From positions 1-64,000 of the forward strand of contig UBQW01000011.1 of NCBI GenBank assembly GCA_900467745.1: DNA of 64,000 bases, written 5' to 3'. This document shows, one piece after another, positions 8,751 to 17,291 of the stretch. Every line of letters begins with the position of its first letter. Position 1 is the first letter of the stretch. The position numbers and the translations under genes were made by a program. The DNA comes from Hyphomicrobiales bacterium. Its GTDB lineage: Bacteria; Pseudomonadota; Alphaproteobacteria; Rhizobiales; Rhizobiaceae. The notes under the pieces are model-generated. The model did not search any database. It was given only the letters and a program-made list of their open reading frames with translations, and was not told the DNA's origin.

Positions 8751-8781
8751 GATAGATCAGAAATCCATCAAAAATACATCA
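8751..8781. promoter_or_regulatory. 11-bp direct repeats in LacI/PhyH intergenic region
   Basis: Read on the minus strand, three consecutive units TGATGTATTTT, TGATGGATTTC and TGATCTATCA recur every 11 bp, about one helical turn. They end 23 bases before the LacI-family start and lie in the only promoter region of the divergent catabolic cluster. This makes them a candidate regulator-binding array, although LacI sites are usually palindromic. Confidence 0.45.
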
Positions 8782-8803
8782 GATTGGATCGGAGCCTGAC
8801 GGC

Positions 8804-9820
8804 ATGGCGCATGTCTTTCTCGTCAAGGATATCGCCTTTCAGGCGGGCTTGAGCACGGCAACCGTGGACCGGGTGCTGAACGACCGGCCGGGCGTGCGGC
8901 GGCAGACGGAGCTGCGGGTGCGGGCGGCGATCGCCGAGCTTGAGAAGCAGCAGACGGAGGTGGCAGCAGGCGGGCGGACGATCGCGATCGATATCGTGAT
9001 GGAAACGCCCGAGCGTTTCAGCACGACGGTCCGCGCGGCCTTCGAGGCCGAGGTCGCGACCTTTCTGCCGGCGGTGTTTCGCTGCCGCTTTCACTTCGCC
9101 GAGGTGATGAAGCCGGCGGCGATCGTCCAGCTTCTCGACCGGATACGGCTGCGCGGCACCAAGGCGGTCGTGCTGAAGGCGCCCGATGTGCCCGAGATCG
9201 ACGCCGCCGTGTCGCGGCTGGAGGAGGCGGGCATCCCCGTGGTGACGCTGGTGACCGACCTGCCCAATTCGGCGCGGATCGCCTATGCGGGAGCGGATAA
9301 TCGGGCAGCGGGCGAGACCGCAGCCTATCTGATCGGCGAGCGGTTTGCCGGCGCTCCGGGACGGGTGCTGGTGACGCTCTCGAGCGGGCGGTTCCGTGGC
9401 GAGGAGGAGCGTGAGATCGGCTTTCGCCGCGTCATTCGCGAGCGATACCGTGAGATCGGTATCACCGAGATCAGCGAAGGGCACGGGACGGACGCGGCAA
9501 CCGGCATTCTGGCGGCGCGGGCGATTGCGACCGACGAGACGATCGACGCGGTCTATTCGATCGGCGGCGGAAATCGCGCGGTGCTGGCGGCATTCGAGGC
9601 GGCAGGGCGACCGATCCGGGCGTTCGTCGCGCATGATCTCGATGCCGATAACCGCGCGCTCTTGAAAGCCGGCAAGATCGGCTTCGTGCTGCATCACGAC
9701 CTGCGCTCCGATGCGCGTACGGCGTTCCGCGCTGTGATGAGCCGTGGTGTTTCCGGACGTATCGCGCCAGTATCCTTGTCGGCGGTGGAAATCATCACAC
9801 CTTACAATATGCCGGTGTGA
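8804..9820 (+). CDS. LacI family transcriptional regulator
   Basis: The 338-residue protein has an N-terminal LacI-type helix-turn-helix (VKDIAFQAGLSTATVDRVLN, about residues 7-26) and a periplasmic-binding-protein-like sensor domain (about 60-330). The family represses sugar catabolic genes until a sugar ligand binds. It is transcribed away from the dioxygenase/SDR/lactonase/GH2 cluster across a 105-bp spacer holding 11-bp direct repeats, so it most likely controls that cluster. The ligand is unknown. No transporter gene is in the unit. Confidence 0.92.
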   Translation: MAHVFLVKDIAFQAGLSTATVDRVLNDRPGVRRQTELRVRAAIAELEKQQTEVAAGGRTIAIDIVMETPERFSTTVRAAFEAEVATFLPAVFRCRFHFAEVMKPAAIVQLLDRIRLRGTKAVVLKAPDVPEIDAAVSRLEEAGIPVVTLVTDLPNSARIAYAGADNRAAGETAAYLIGERFAGAPGRVLVTLSSGRFRGEEEREIGFRRVIRERYREIGITEISEGHGTDAATGILAARAIATDETIDAVYSIGGGNRAVLAAFEAAGRPIRAFVAHDLDADNRALLKAGKIGFVLHHDLRSDARTAFRAVMSRGVSGRIAPVSLSAVEIITPYNMPV

Positions 9821-9912
9821 GATCGCGGCGGGACATGACGTTTGTCAGCTTTGCCGTTCCGTCGGTCGTCAAATCACGGTAAGGCTTGCGTATCAGACAA
9901 GGTGAATGTGGC

Positions 9913-11133
9913 ATGGAATACAGTGATATCGGTACGGTTGCGACGTGGCTGACGGAGCAGGGGCTGAATGGCGCGACTGAAACCGAGTTGCTGACCGGCT
10001 TCTGCGATACCTGCCGCAGGCTTGGCCTTCCGCTCGACCGCAGCCTGGCGCTGATGGATACGCTGCACCCGGTGCATGAGGGGCGCGCTTTTCGCTGGGA
10101 TAGCGAGCAGGATGTCGAGCCCGAGTTTGCTTATGGCCCGATGGGCGGCGATGGGAACTCGCTGGAAAACTGGCAGCGCTCGGCCTTCTATCATCTGTGG
10201 ACGGGCCCCGAGAACGAGGTTCGCCGGCGGCTGGCGTTCGGTGATCCCGCCGATTTCTACATGCTGGATACGATGCAGGCGGAAGGGCATACCGATTTCG
10301 TCGCGATGGTGCGCAAGTTCGACAAGGCCGGCACGATCGGCGAGATGGATTGCTTCTTCGTGCATTTCGCCACGCGCCATCAGGAAGGGTTCTCCGATCA
10401 TCACATGATGGTGCTGCGCAAGCTGGCGCCGGTTCTGGCGCTGGCGATCAAGTGCATCGCGCTCGGGCGCATCGCCCGCACGATCGCCGAGGTCTATCTC
10501 GGCGAGGATGCGGCGCGGCAGGTGCTGGACGGCAAGATCAGCCGGGGCAAGTCGGAGCGGATTTCGGCGGTGCTGTGGTTCTCGGACCTGGTGAACTACA
10601 CGAAGATCTCCGACAGCGCCTCGCCCGAGGAAATCCTGCCGATGCTGAATGCCTACAGCGATCTCGTCATCACGGCGGTGCATGAGGCCGGCGGCAATGT
10701 GCTGAAGCTGATCGGCGACGGTGTGCTGGCGATCTTTAAGGCCGACGCGCCGGCCGACGCCTGTTCTGCGGCGCTGAAGGCCGAACGGGTGTTGCACGAG
10801 AGACTGGTGACGCTGAACAACGAGCGCGCCTTCGAGGAGCGGCCGACCACCGACGTCTATATCGGCCTGCATATCGGTGACGTGTTCTACGGCAATATCG
10901 GCAGCCAGGAGCGGCTCGACTTCACGGTCATCGGCCCCGCCGTCAACGAGGTCAGCCGCATTGCGTCGCTTTGCCGATCCGTCGATTTCAACGTGCTGAT
11001 GTCGTCCGATTTCGCGGCTGCCGTTCCCGAGGCCGAGCGCGGCGCGCTGGCCTGTGTCGGGCGTTATGCGCTGCGCGGCGTGCAGCGGCCGCAGGAGCTC
11101 TTCACGCTGGAGACGGCGGGCACCATCCGCTGA
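9913..11133 (+). CDS. class III adenylate/guanylate cyclase
   Basis: The 406-residue cytoplasmic protein carries a C-terminal class III cyclase domain (about 215-400). The metal ligands Asp225 (WFSDLVNYT) and Asp269 (LIGDGV) and the purine-specifying Lys265 (VLKLIGDG) are present, as is the VIGPAVNEVSR segment, so it should be active. The N-terminal 200 residues are not a domain I can name, although this arrangement recurs in rhizobial cyclases. The ATG at 9913 is preceded by AAGGTGAA; an ATG nine codons upstream is less well placed. It probably makes cAMP. No partner gene is adjacent. Confidence 0.87.
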   Translation: MEYSDIGTVATWLTEQGLNGATETELLTGFCDTCRRLGLPLDRSLALMDTLHPVHEGRAFRWDSEQDVEPEFAYGPMGGDGNSLENWQRSAFYHLWTGPENEVRRRLAFGDPADFYMLDTMQAEGHTDFVAMVRKFDKAGTIGEMDCFFVHFATRHQEGFSDHHMMVLRKLAPVLALAIKCIALGRIARTIAEVYLGEDAARQVLDGKISRGKSERISAVLWFSDLVNYTKISDSASPEEILPMLNAYSDLVITAVHEAGGNVLKLIGDGVLAIFKADAPADACSAALKAERVLHERLVTLNNERAFEERPTTDVYIGLHIGDVFYGNIGSQERLDFTVIGPAVNEVSRIASLCRSVDFNVLMSSDFAAAVPEAERGALACVGRYALRGVQRPQELFTLETAGTIR

Positions 11134-11286
11134 TCAGCGCAGCACGGATGCAATCAAATTTTACAAGACTGTCGCCTTCCTGGATTAGAGACTTATATGC
11201 TCGGGCGGAGGGGTTTTTGCGCCTCTTGACCGGATGACGCGGCGGGTCGCTGCGTTGGAGAACACTCAGTCCAACAGGAGAACGGC

Positions 11287-11718
11287 ATGCAGATCAATCG
11301 CACAGGTTCCGCACAGTGGTCGGGCGGCATCAAGGACGGCAAGGGTCAGATCTCGACGCAGAGCGGCGCGCTCAAATCCTACCCCTATGGCTTTGCCAGC
11401 CGCTTTGAAGGTCTCCCGGGCACCAATCCCGAAGAGCTGATCGGCGCCGCCCATGCCGGCTGCTTCACCATGGCGCTGTCGCTTATCCTTGGCGAGGCCG
11501 GCTTTACGGCGACCAGCATGGAAACGACGGCGAAGGTGACGCTTGAGAGCGTCGAGGGCGGCTTCGCGATCAGCGCCATCCTCTTGACGCTGCGCGGCAC
11601 GGTTCCGAACTGCGACGAGAAGACCTTCATCGAACTCGCCGGCAAGGCCAAGGCTGGTTGCCCGGTTTCCAAGGCTCTGGCCGCGGTGCCGATCACGCTG
11701 GATGCGCAGTTGGCGTAA
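11287..11718 (+). CDS. OsmC family peroxiredoxin
   Basis: The 143-residue protein is an OsmC-type thiol peroxidase. Its two redox cysteines are in HAGCF (Cys59) and KAGCPVSKAL (Cys125), and length and spacing match the family. OsmC reduces organic hydroperoxides in the cytoplasm, usually with lipoylated-protein or thiol reductants. CAGGAGAA lies just upstream of the ATG. It is monocistronic: a terminator follows directly. The upstream gap (11134-11286) shows no recognisable operator. Confidence 0.92.
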   Translation: MQINRTGSAQWSGGIKDGKGQISTQSGALKSYPYGFASRFEGLPGTNPEELIGAAHAGCFTMALSLILGEAGFTATSMETTAKVTLESVEGGFAISAILLTLRGTVPNCDEKTFIELAGKAKAGCPVSKALAAVPITLDAQLA

Positions 11719-11742
11719 GCTTGTATTTTTCGATGGTTCGAG

Positions 11743-11773
11743 ATGCCGCGGTACTTTGTGCCGCGGCATTTTT
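11743..11773 (+). terminator. intrinsic terminator after the osmC-like gene
   Basis: Perfect 9-bp arms ATGCCGCGG / CCGCGGCAT close a 9-base loop and run straight into TTTTT. It lies 25 bases past the stop of the OsmC-type gene. Confidence 0.8.
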
Positions 11774-11793
11774 CGTTTGTGGGTGCGGTGCAG

Positions 11794-11951
11794 ACCCCTC
11801 CCCAACCCCTCCCCACAAGGGGGAGGGGCTAAACCGTGGCACCTACAGCGCCCAACACTCAAGATCGTGGCTGTTGAGAGGTTGCGGCTTTCGGCAAGAC
11901 AGCGCGCCCAGCAAAGCCCCTCCCCCTTGTGGGGAGGGGTTGGGGAGGGGA
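11794..11951. repeat. long GC-rich inverted repeat (36-bp arms)
   Basis: The arms 11795-11830 and 11915-11950 are exact inverted copies over 36 bp, separated by 84 bp. Each arm is built from CCCCTCCCC blocks and carries its own smaller palindrome (CCCCTCCCCCTTGTGGGG). The stretch between the arms has no gene. The layout resembles rhizobial intergenic mosaic elements, although the sequence differs from the other three elements in this window. Confidence 0.75.
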
Positions 11952-12015
11952 CTTTTGCGAAAGCGATGAGGGAACTTGCCGCAACGCAAAAGATTGACTT
12001 TCACCTCCTGATGTC

Positions 12016-12051
12016 TTACGACTGACGAAAATCGAAATTCGTCAGTCGTAA
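12016..12051. promoter_or_regulatory. TetR operator candidate, 14-bp palindrome arms
   Basis: TTACGACTGACGAA and TTCGTCAGTCGTAA are exact inverted copies with an 8-base centre. The palindrome ends 18 bases before the start of the TetR-family gene, ideal for autorepression and for repression of the RND genes transcribed in the same direction. Assignment to this regulator is inference from position and symmetry. Confidence 0.75.
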
Positions 12052-12069
12052 ATCAACACGGCAGAAATC

Positions 12070-12678
12070 ATGAGCGACACCGCTGAAAGCATTCTCGAAG
12101 CGACCAAACAGGAGAATGTGACCCGCATTCTCGATGCGGCCGAACGGCTGTTTCGTCACTATGGCTACGCCAAGACGACCGTTGCCGATATCGCCCGCGA
12201 TCTCGGCATGTCGCCGGCCAATGTCTATCGCTTCTTCTCCTCGAAAATAGAAATCCATCAGGCGATCTGCGGGCGCATGTTGGCTGCGAGCTACCAGCAG
12301 GCCTATGAAATCTGCCATCTGCCGCTCAGCGCTTCCGAGCGGCTTGGCCGTTACGTGCGCGGGCAATACCAGATGACGGTCGAGACCATGCTCGATCAGG
12401 AAAAGGTGCACGAGATGGTGGTCGTCGCCATCGAGCGCGACTGGCATGTCATCGAGAAGCATGTCGACAGCATTCACGATCTGCTGGCCGAGGTAATCCG
12501 CGAAGGTATCGAGGCCGGCGAGTTCGTCGATCAGGATCCTGCTACCGCGTCGCGCTGCTTTGGCGCCGCCACGGTGACGCTCTGCCACCCGATCATGGTG
12601 GCGCAATGTCTTGCCAAGACCAATCGAGCGACGGTGGACGAGCTGATCGACTTCTCCATCAGGGCTTTGAAGAGATAA
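12070..12678 (+). CDS. TetR family transcriptional regulator
   Basis: The 202-residue protein has a TetR helix-turn-helix near residues 36-60 (TTVADIARDLGMSPANVYRF) and an all-helical ligand domain after it. A 14-bp-arm palindrome lies directly upstream. The RND adaptor starts 55 bases downstream in the same direction, so the gene probably represses itself and the pump and is released by a pump substrate. The ligand is not apparent. Confidence 0.92.
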   Translation: MSDTAESILEATKQENVTRILDAAERLFRHYGYAKTTVADIARDLGMSPANVYRFFSSKIEIHQAICGRMLAASYQQAYEICHLPLSASERLGRYVRGQYQMTVETMLDQEKVHEMVVVAIERDWHVIEKHVDSIHDLLAEVIREGIEAGEFVDQDPATASRCFGAATVTLCHPIMVAQCLAKTNRATVDELIDFSIRALKR

Positions 12679-12733
12679 TCGGCCCGCACGGCCGCCAACA
12701 ATTCAACACACAAACATACCGGGAGTGCGAAAG

Positions 12734-13882
12734 ATGATTTCGCTGAAGACAGTCAAGTTGCCGTCCGTTGCCAGTCTGGCCCTTGTCGGCGCCGTTTCGC
12801 TCGCGCTTTCGGGCTGTAGCGAAGAGAAGAAGGCGGAGACCAAGGAGATCCTGCGGCCGGTCAAGGTCGTGGAAATCGCCAAGGCGGGCGAGACCCGAGC
12901 GCTTGATTATTCCGGTGCGGTGAAGGCACGCGTCGAGATGAACCTCGGCTTCCGCGTGGCTGGCAAGATCACCGAGCGCCGCGTGAATATCGGCGACCGC
13001 GTCCAGCCGGGCGATGTGATCGCGCGCATCGACGCGACGGATTACGAGCTTGCGACGAAGACGGCTGAGGCCAATCTGGCGGCGGCCGAAAAGGGCGTCG
13101 GCACGGCGGACCTTGCCAACAAGCGCGCCCAGCAGCTGTTCGACAAGAGCGTGACGGCGAAGTCGCAGCTCGAACAGGCATCGCTCAGCTATGACCAGGC
13201 GGTCTCCACGCGCGACGCGGCTCGCTCCTCTCTCGATCAGGCGAAAAACCAGGTGAGTTACGCCGAGTTGAAGGCCGACCAGAGCGGCATCGTGACGGCG
13301 ATCAGCGCCGACACCGGCACGGTCGTTGCCGCCGGGACGCCGGTCGCGACTGTCGCGCTCGACGGCGAAAAGGAAGTTCAGATCGCGGTGCCGGAGAACG
13401 ACATCGCCGAGTTCAAGCCGGGCAAGACGGTCAAGGCGAGCTTCTGGTCTTCGGCCAAGCTGGTGCTCGACGGCAAGGTGCGTGAAGTCTCCGGCAGCGC
13501 CGACGCGCAGTCGCGCACTTTTGCCGTTCGTGTGAGCCTGCCGCATGACGATCGCGTCCTGCTTGGCATGACGGCGACGATCGAGGCCAGCGTCAGCAAC
13601 GCCAACACCCATGTCGCCATCCCGCTCGCCGCACTTGCCGAGAAGGACGGCAAGAAGATCGTCTGGGTGGTCGATCGCGACCAGCAGACCGTGCATGCCC
13701 GCGACGTCACGATTGCCGACTTCACCGGCGATGGCGTCAATATCGCCGACGGGTTGAAGACCGGCGATCTCGTGGTTGCCGCCGGCACGCAGTTCATGAC
13801 CGACAATCTCAAGGTCAAGCTGCCGGGCCAGCAGTCGGCATCCGCCGAAACTGGGTCCGAGACCGGCGACGTCGTTCGCTAA
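12734..13882 (+). CDS. RND efflux periplasmic adaptor subunit
   Basis: This 382-residue lipoprotein (signal ending LALSGC) is a membrane fusion protein of RND pumps. The order is lipoyl half (about 55-90), alpha-helical hairpin rich in Ala/Gln (about 90-165), second lipoyl half (about 170-200), then beta-barrel and membrane-proximal domains. It bridges the inner-membrane pump to an outer-membrane channel. The ATG at 12734 has GGGAG eight bases upstream; a GTG three codons earlier overlaps that site. The permease follows 24 bases downstream. No outer-membrane factor gene is present, so a TolC supplied elsewhere is expected. Confidence 0.93.
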   Translation: MISLKTVKLPSVASLALVGAVSLALSGCSEEKKAETKEILRPVKVVEIAKAGETRALDYSGAVKARVEMNLGFRVAGKITERRVNIGDRVQPGDVIARIDATDYELATKTAEANLAAAEKGVGTADLANKRAQQLFDKSVTAKSQLEQASLSYDQAVSTRDAARSSLDQAKNQVSYAELKADQSGIVTAISADTGTVVAAGTPVATVALDGEKEVQIAVPENDIAEFKPGKTVKASFWSSAKLVLDGKVREVSGSADAQSRTFAVRVSLPHDDRVLLGMTATIEASVSNANTHVAIPLAALAEKDGKKIVWVVDRDQQTVHARDVTIADFTGDGVNIADGLKTGDLVVAAGTQFMTDNLKVKLPGQQSASAETGSETGDVVR

Positions 13883-13906
13883 GCGGTCAGGAGAGGGAAC
13901 GGGACA

Positions 13907-16900
13907 ATGGACAACTCCAACACCGAGAAGAAACCCTTCAACCTGTCGCGCTGGGCAATCGGCCATCCGAGCATCGCGCGCTTCCTGTTCGGCCTGATCC
14001 TCATCACCGGCGTGCTCGGGCTGATGCGCATGGGGCAGAAGGAAGACCCCGATTTCACCTTCCGCGTCATGGTCGTGCAGGCCGTGTGGCCGGGCGCCTC
14101 GATCCAGGAGATGCAGGATCAGGTCGTCAACAAGATCGAGCGCAAGCTGCAGGAAACCCCGCATATCGACTGGGTGAAATCCTATACGCGCGCCGGCTCC
14201 GCCGTCATCACGCTGCAGATCAAGGGCGATACCAACGGGGCTGACGTCGCCGACGCCTTCTACCAGGTGCGCAAGAAGGTTGGCGATATCTCCAACGAGC
14301 TGCCATCCGGCCTGCTCGGTCCCTATTTCAACGACGAATTCGGCGATACCTTCATCACGCTGCAATCGATCAGCGGTGATGGCTACAGCTATCCGGAGCT
14401 GAAGAAATTCGCGATCCAGGCGCGCGACATGCTGTTGACGACGCCGGGTGTCGAGAAGGCCGTGATCATCGGCGATCAGCCGGAGAAGATCTTCATCGAC
14501 GTGTCCTCGCAGGCGCTGGCCGAACGCGGCCTGACGATCGTCGACCTGCAGAACGCCATCAAGGGCCAGAACAGCGTCGATCCCGCCGGCTCCGTCGATA
14601 CGGGCACGCGCTCTGTGCGCATCGCCGTCGAGGGCGACGTGACCAAGGCCGCCGATATCCGCGAGCTCCGGCTCAAGGCCGGCAACCAGGTGACCCGCCT
14701 CGGCGACATCGCTACCGTCTATTCCGGGCTCGAAGACCCCTATCAGCGCAAGTACCGCTTCAATGGACACGAGAGCGTCCAGGTCGGCGTGGTCATGGCC
14801 AAGGGCTACAAGGTCACCGATGTCGGCAAGGATGTCGAAGCGACCTACAAGCGCTTCGAGGAATCGCTGCCCTACGGCGTCTCGGTCGACCAGATTTCCA
14901 ATCAGCCGGATGTCGTGACCGATGCGGTCAGCGAGTTCATGCATGCGCTGGGTGAAGCGCTGGCCATCGTTCTCGTCGTCTCGTTCCTGTCGATCGGCTG
15001 GCGTTCGGGCCTCGTCATCGCCATTGCCATTCCGCTGGTGCTGGCCGCCACTTTCGCCATCATGTACGAGCTTGGCATCGACCTGCAGCGTATTTCGCTG
15101 GGTGCGTTGATCATCGCGCTCGGGCTGCTCGTCGACGACGCGATGATCGTGGTCGAGCTGATGGAGCGAAAGCTTGAAGAAGGGCTCGTGAAGATCGAGG
15201 CGGCGAGCTTCGCCTATTCCTCCACCGCCTTCCCGATGCTGACGGGCACGCTGATCACCACGGCCGGGTTCATTCCGGTTGGCTTCGCGGCGTCTACCGC
15301 CGGTGAGTATGTCCGCACGCTGTTCTACGTCGTCGGTATCGCGCTCGTGGTCTCGTGGTTCGTCGCGGTCTATTTCACGCCGTGGCTCGGCTACATGATC
15401 CTGAAGCAGCGCCAGCATGCCGGCGGCGCGCATCATGATGCCTTCGACACCAGCTTCTATCGCCGGCTGCGGTCGACGGTCGGCTGGGCCGTGCGCCATC
15501 GGATCATCGTCGTCGCCATGACGCTGGTGACCTTCGCCACCAGCCTCTGGGCCTTCCAGTTCATTCCGCAGAACTTCTTCCCGCAGTCCTCGCGTCCTGA
15601 AATCCTCGTCGATCTCTGGCTGCCTGAAGGGACCAGCATCAAGGAAGTCGAGACGCAATCGAAGGCGCTCGAAGCCAAGATCATGGACGACAAGGACAAG
15701 AAGTTCGTCGCCACCTATATCGGCGAGGGCGCGCCGCGCTTCTTCCTGCCGCTCGACCAGCAGCTTCCGAACCCGAACTTCGCGCAGCTCTTGATCATGG
15801 CCAATGACGAGCCGGCCCGCGAACGGCTGATCGTCAAGCTCAGGACCATTCTTGCCGAGGATTTCCCCGATATCCGCGGCAAGGTCGACCGCCTCTTCCT
15901 TGGTCCGCCCACCGGCTGGCCGGTGCAGATGCGTGTCATGGGTCCGGATCGCCAGGAAGTTCGCAGAATAGCCGACCAGGTGAAGGCGAAGTTCCAGGAA
16001 AATCCGCTGCTCGGCGCCATCCACGATGATTGGCTGGAGCAGGTGCCGGCGATGAAGCTGGTAATCGACCAGGACCGCGCCCGTGCGCTTGGCGTCACCT
16101 CGCAACGCGTCCGCCAGATGCTGCAAACCGCGATGTCCGGCGCGCCGCTCGACGATTTCCGCGATGGCGAGGAGACGGTGTCGATCGTCGCCCGCGAGCC
16201 GGAAGCCAATCGCTCGCTGCTGTCGGCCGTCAACTCGGTCTACGTGCCGACGGATTTCGGCGGCTTCGTGCCGGTCTCGCAGATCGCCAAGGTGGTGCCG
16301 GTGCTCGAGCAGGGCATCGAATGGCGGCGCGACCGCCTGCCGACGATCAGCGTGCGTGCCACGCTGCCTGACGACGTTCAGTCGAACGACGTGGTCATGA
16401 AGATGTATGCCGATCTGCAGCCGCTGCGCGACAGCCTGCCTGCCGGCTACAAGGTCGAGATCCAGGGCGGCGCGGAAGATTCCGCCGAAAGCCAGGCCTC
16501 GATCGCCGCCAAGGCGCCGATCATGCTTGTCGTGATCGTGCTGCTTCTGATGGCGCAGCTGCAGCACTTCGGCAAGGCGATGCTGGTGTTGGCCACCGGT
16601 CCGCTCGGGATCATCGGTGCCGCAGCAGCCCTCCTGATCTCCGGCGCGCCCTTCGGCTTCGTCGCGATCCTTGGCGTCATCGCGCTTCTGGGCATCATCA
16701 TCCGCAACTCGATCATCCTGATCGACCAGATCGACCAGGACATCAAGGCGGGGATGCACCGGCAGGAAGCAATCGTCGGCGCGGCCGTGCGCCGTTTCCG
16801 CCCGATCATGCTGACGGCGCTGACGGCCGTTCTGGCGCTGATCCCGATCTCGCGCGGCGTCTTCTGGGGCCCGCTCGCCTACGCCATGATGGGCGGCATT

Positions 16901-17053
16901 CTGGTCGCCACGGTGCTGACGATCCTGGTTCTGCCGGCGGCCTACGCGTTGTTTTTCGGCAAGGAGCCTAAGGGCAGGGAGGATGAGGCTGTCTCATCCG
17001 GCGAGGATGACGCGGTGGATCACCGGCATCCGCCGGCGATTGCGGCGGAGTGA
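13907..17053 (+). CDS. RND efflux transporter permease subunit
   Basis: The 1048-residue protein is a full-length RND pump with twelve predicted membrane segments and two large periplasmic loops (about 60-345 and 585-880). The proton-relay acidic pair lies in TM4 (LGLLVDDAMIVVE, about residue 410). PGAS near the N-terminus is typical of the HAE family. With the preceding adaptor it exports drugs or other amphiphiles, driven by protons. An intrinsic terminator lies nine bases past the stop, closing the TetR-adaptor-pump unit. The substrate is unknown. Confidence 0.95.
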   Translation: MDNSNTEKKPFNLSRWAIGHPSIARFLFGLILITGVLGLMRMGQKEDPDFTFRVMVVQAVWPGASIQEMQDQVVNKIERKLQETPHIDWVKSYTRAGSAVITLQIKGDTNGADVADAFYQVRKKVGDISNELPSGLLGPYFNDEFGDTFITLQSISGDGYSYPELKKFAIQARDMLLTTPGVEKAVIIGDQPEKIFIDVSSQALAERGLTIVDLQNAIKGQNSVDPAGSVDTGTRSVRIAVEGDVTKAADIRELRLKAGNQVTRLGDIATVYSGLEDPYQRKYRFNGHESVQVGVVMAKGYKVTDVGKDVEATYKRFEESLPYGVSVDQISNQPDVVTDAVSEFMHALGEALAIVLVVSFLSIGWRSGLVIAIAIPLVLAATFAIMYELGIDLQRISLGALIIALGLLVDDAMIVVELMERKLEEGLVKIEAASFAYSSTAFPMLTGTLITTAGFIPVGFAASTAGEYVRTLFYVVGIALVVSWFVAVYFTPWLGYMILKQRQHAGGAHHDAFDTSFYRRLRSTVGWAVRHRIIVVAMTLVTFATSLWAFQFIPQNFFPQSSRPEILVDLWLPEGTSIKEVETQSKALEAKIMDDKDKKFVATYIGEGAPRFFLPLDQQLPNPNFAQLLIMANDEPARERLIVKLRTILAEDFPDIRGKVDRLFLGPPTGWPVQMRVMGPDRQEVRRIADQVKAKFQENPLLGAIHDDWLEQVPAMKLVIDQDRARALGVTSQRVRQMLQTAMSGAPLDDFRDGEETVSIVAREPEANRSLLSAVNSVYVPTDFGGFVPVSQIAKVVPVLEQGIEWRRDRLPTISVRATLPDDVQSNDVVMKMYADLQPLRDSLPAGYKVEIQGGAEDSAESQASIAAKAPIMLVVIVLLLMAQLQHFGKAMLVLATGPLGIIGAAAALLISGAPFGFVAILGVIALLGIIIRNSIILIDQIDQDIKAGMHRQEAIVGAAVRRFRPIMLTALTAVLALIPISRGVFWGPLAYAMMGGILVATVLTILVLPAAYALFFGKEPKGREDEAVSSGEDDAVDHRHPPAIAAE

Positions 17054-17061
17054 GAATGCAG

Positions 17062-17089
17062 ACGGCGCGGTGAGAACCGCGCCGTTTTT
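17062..17089 (+). terminator. intrinsic terminator of the RND operon
   Basis: A perfect 10-bp stem ACGGCGCGGT / ACCGCGCCGT with loop GAGA is followed by TTTTT (17085-17089), nine bases after the permease stop. Confidence 0.88.
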
Positions 17090-17121
17090 GTATAGGGTTA
17101 TTAATTGAGAACTGAGGGTGA

Positions 17122-17249
17122 GGCCCCCTCATCCGCCTGCCGGCACCTTCTCCCCGTGGGGGAGAAGAGACCTGTGGCAGGCCGCTCGCTCCGATCTCCC
17201 CTTCTCCCCACAGGGGAGAAGGTGGCCCGAAGGGTCGGATGAGGGGGCC
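17122..17249. repeat. RIME-like intergenic mosaic element
   Basis: The outer arms GGCCCCCTCATCCG and CGGATGAGGGGGCC are exact inverted copies. Inside are two further hairpins built on CTTCTCCCC / GGGGAGAAG. The 128-bp unit matches the architecture of Rhizobium-specific intergenic mosaic elements (RIME). A close relative is at 53456-53562. Confidence 0.8.
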
Positions 17250-17291
17250 GCACCCGCTGACCTGTCGATAGCCGCGCGCGCCAAACTCCAC

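Noticed and set aside
12659..16759. A 1366-codon open frame on the minus strand opposite the RND permease
   Set aside because: It is a mirror of third-position G/C bias in the real permease gene; its product is rich in His, Arg and Asp with no domain.
17122..17249. CRISPR-like repeats in GC-rich spacers
   Set aside because: These are nested palindromes without regular direct repeats and unique spacers, and no cas gene is present.
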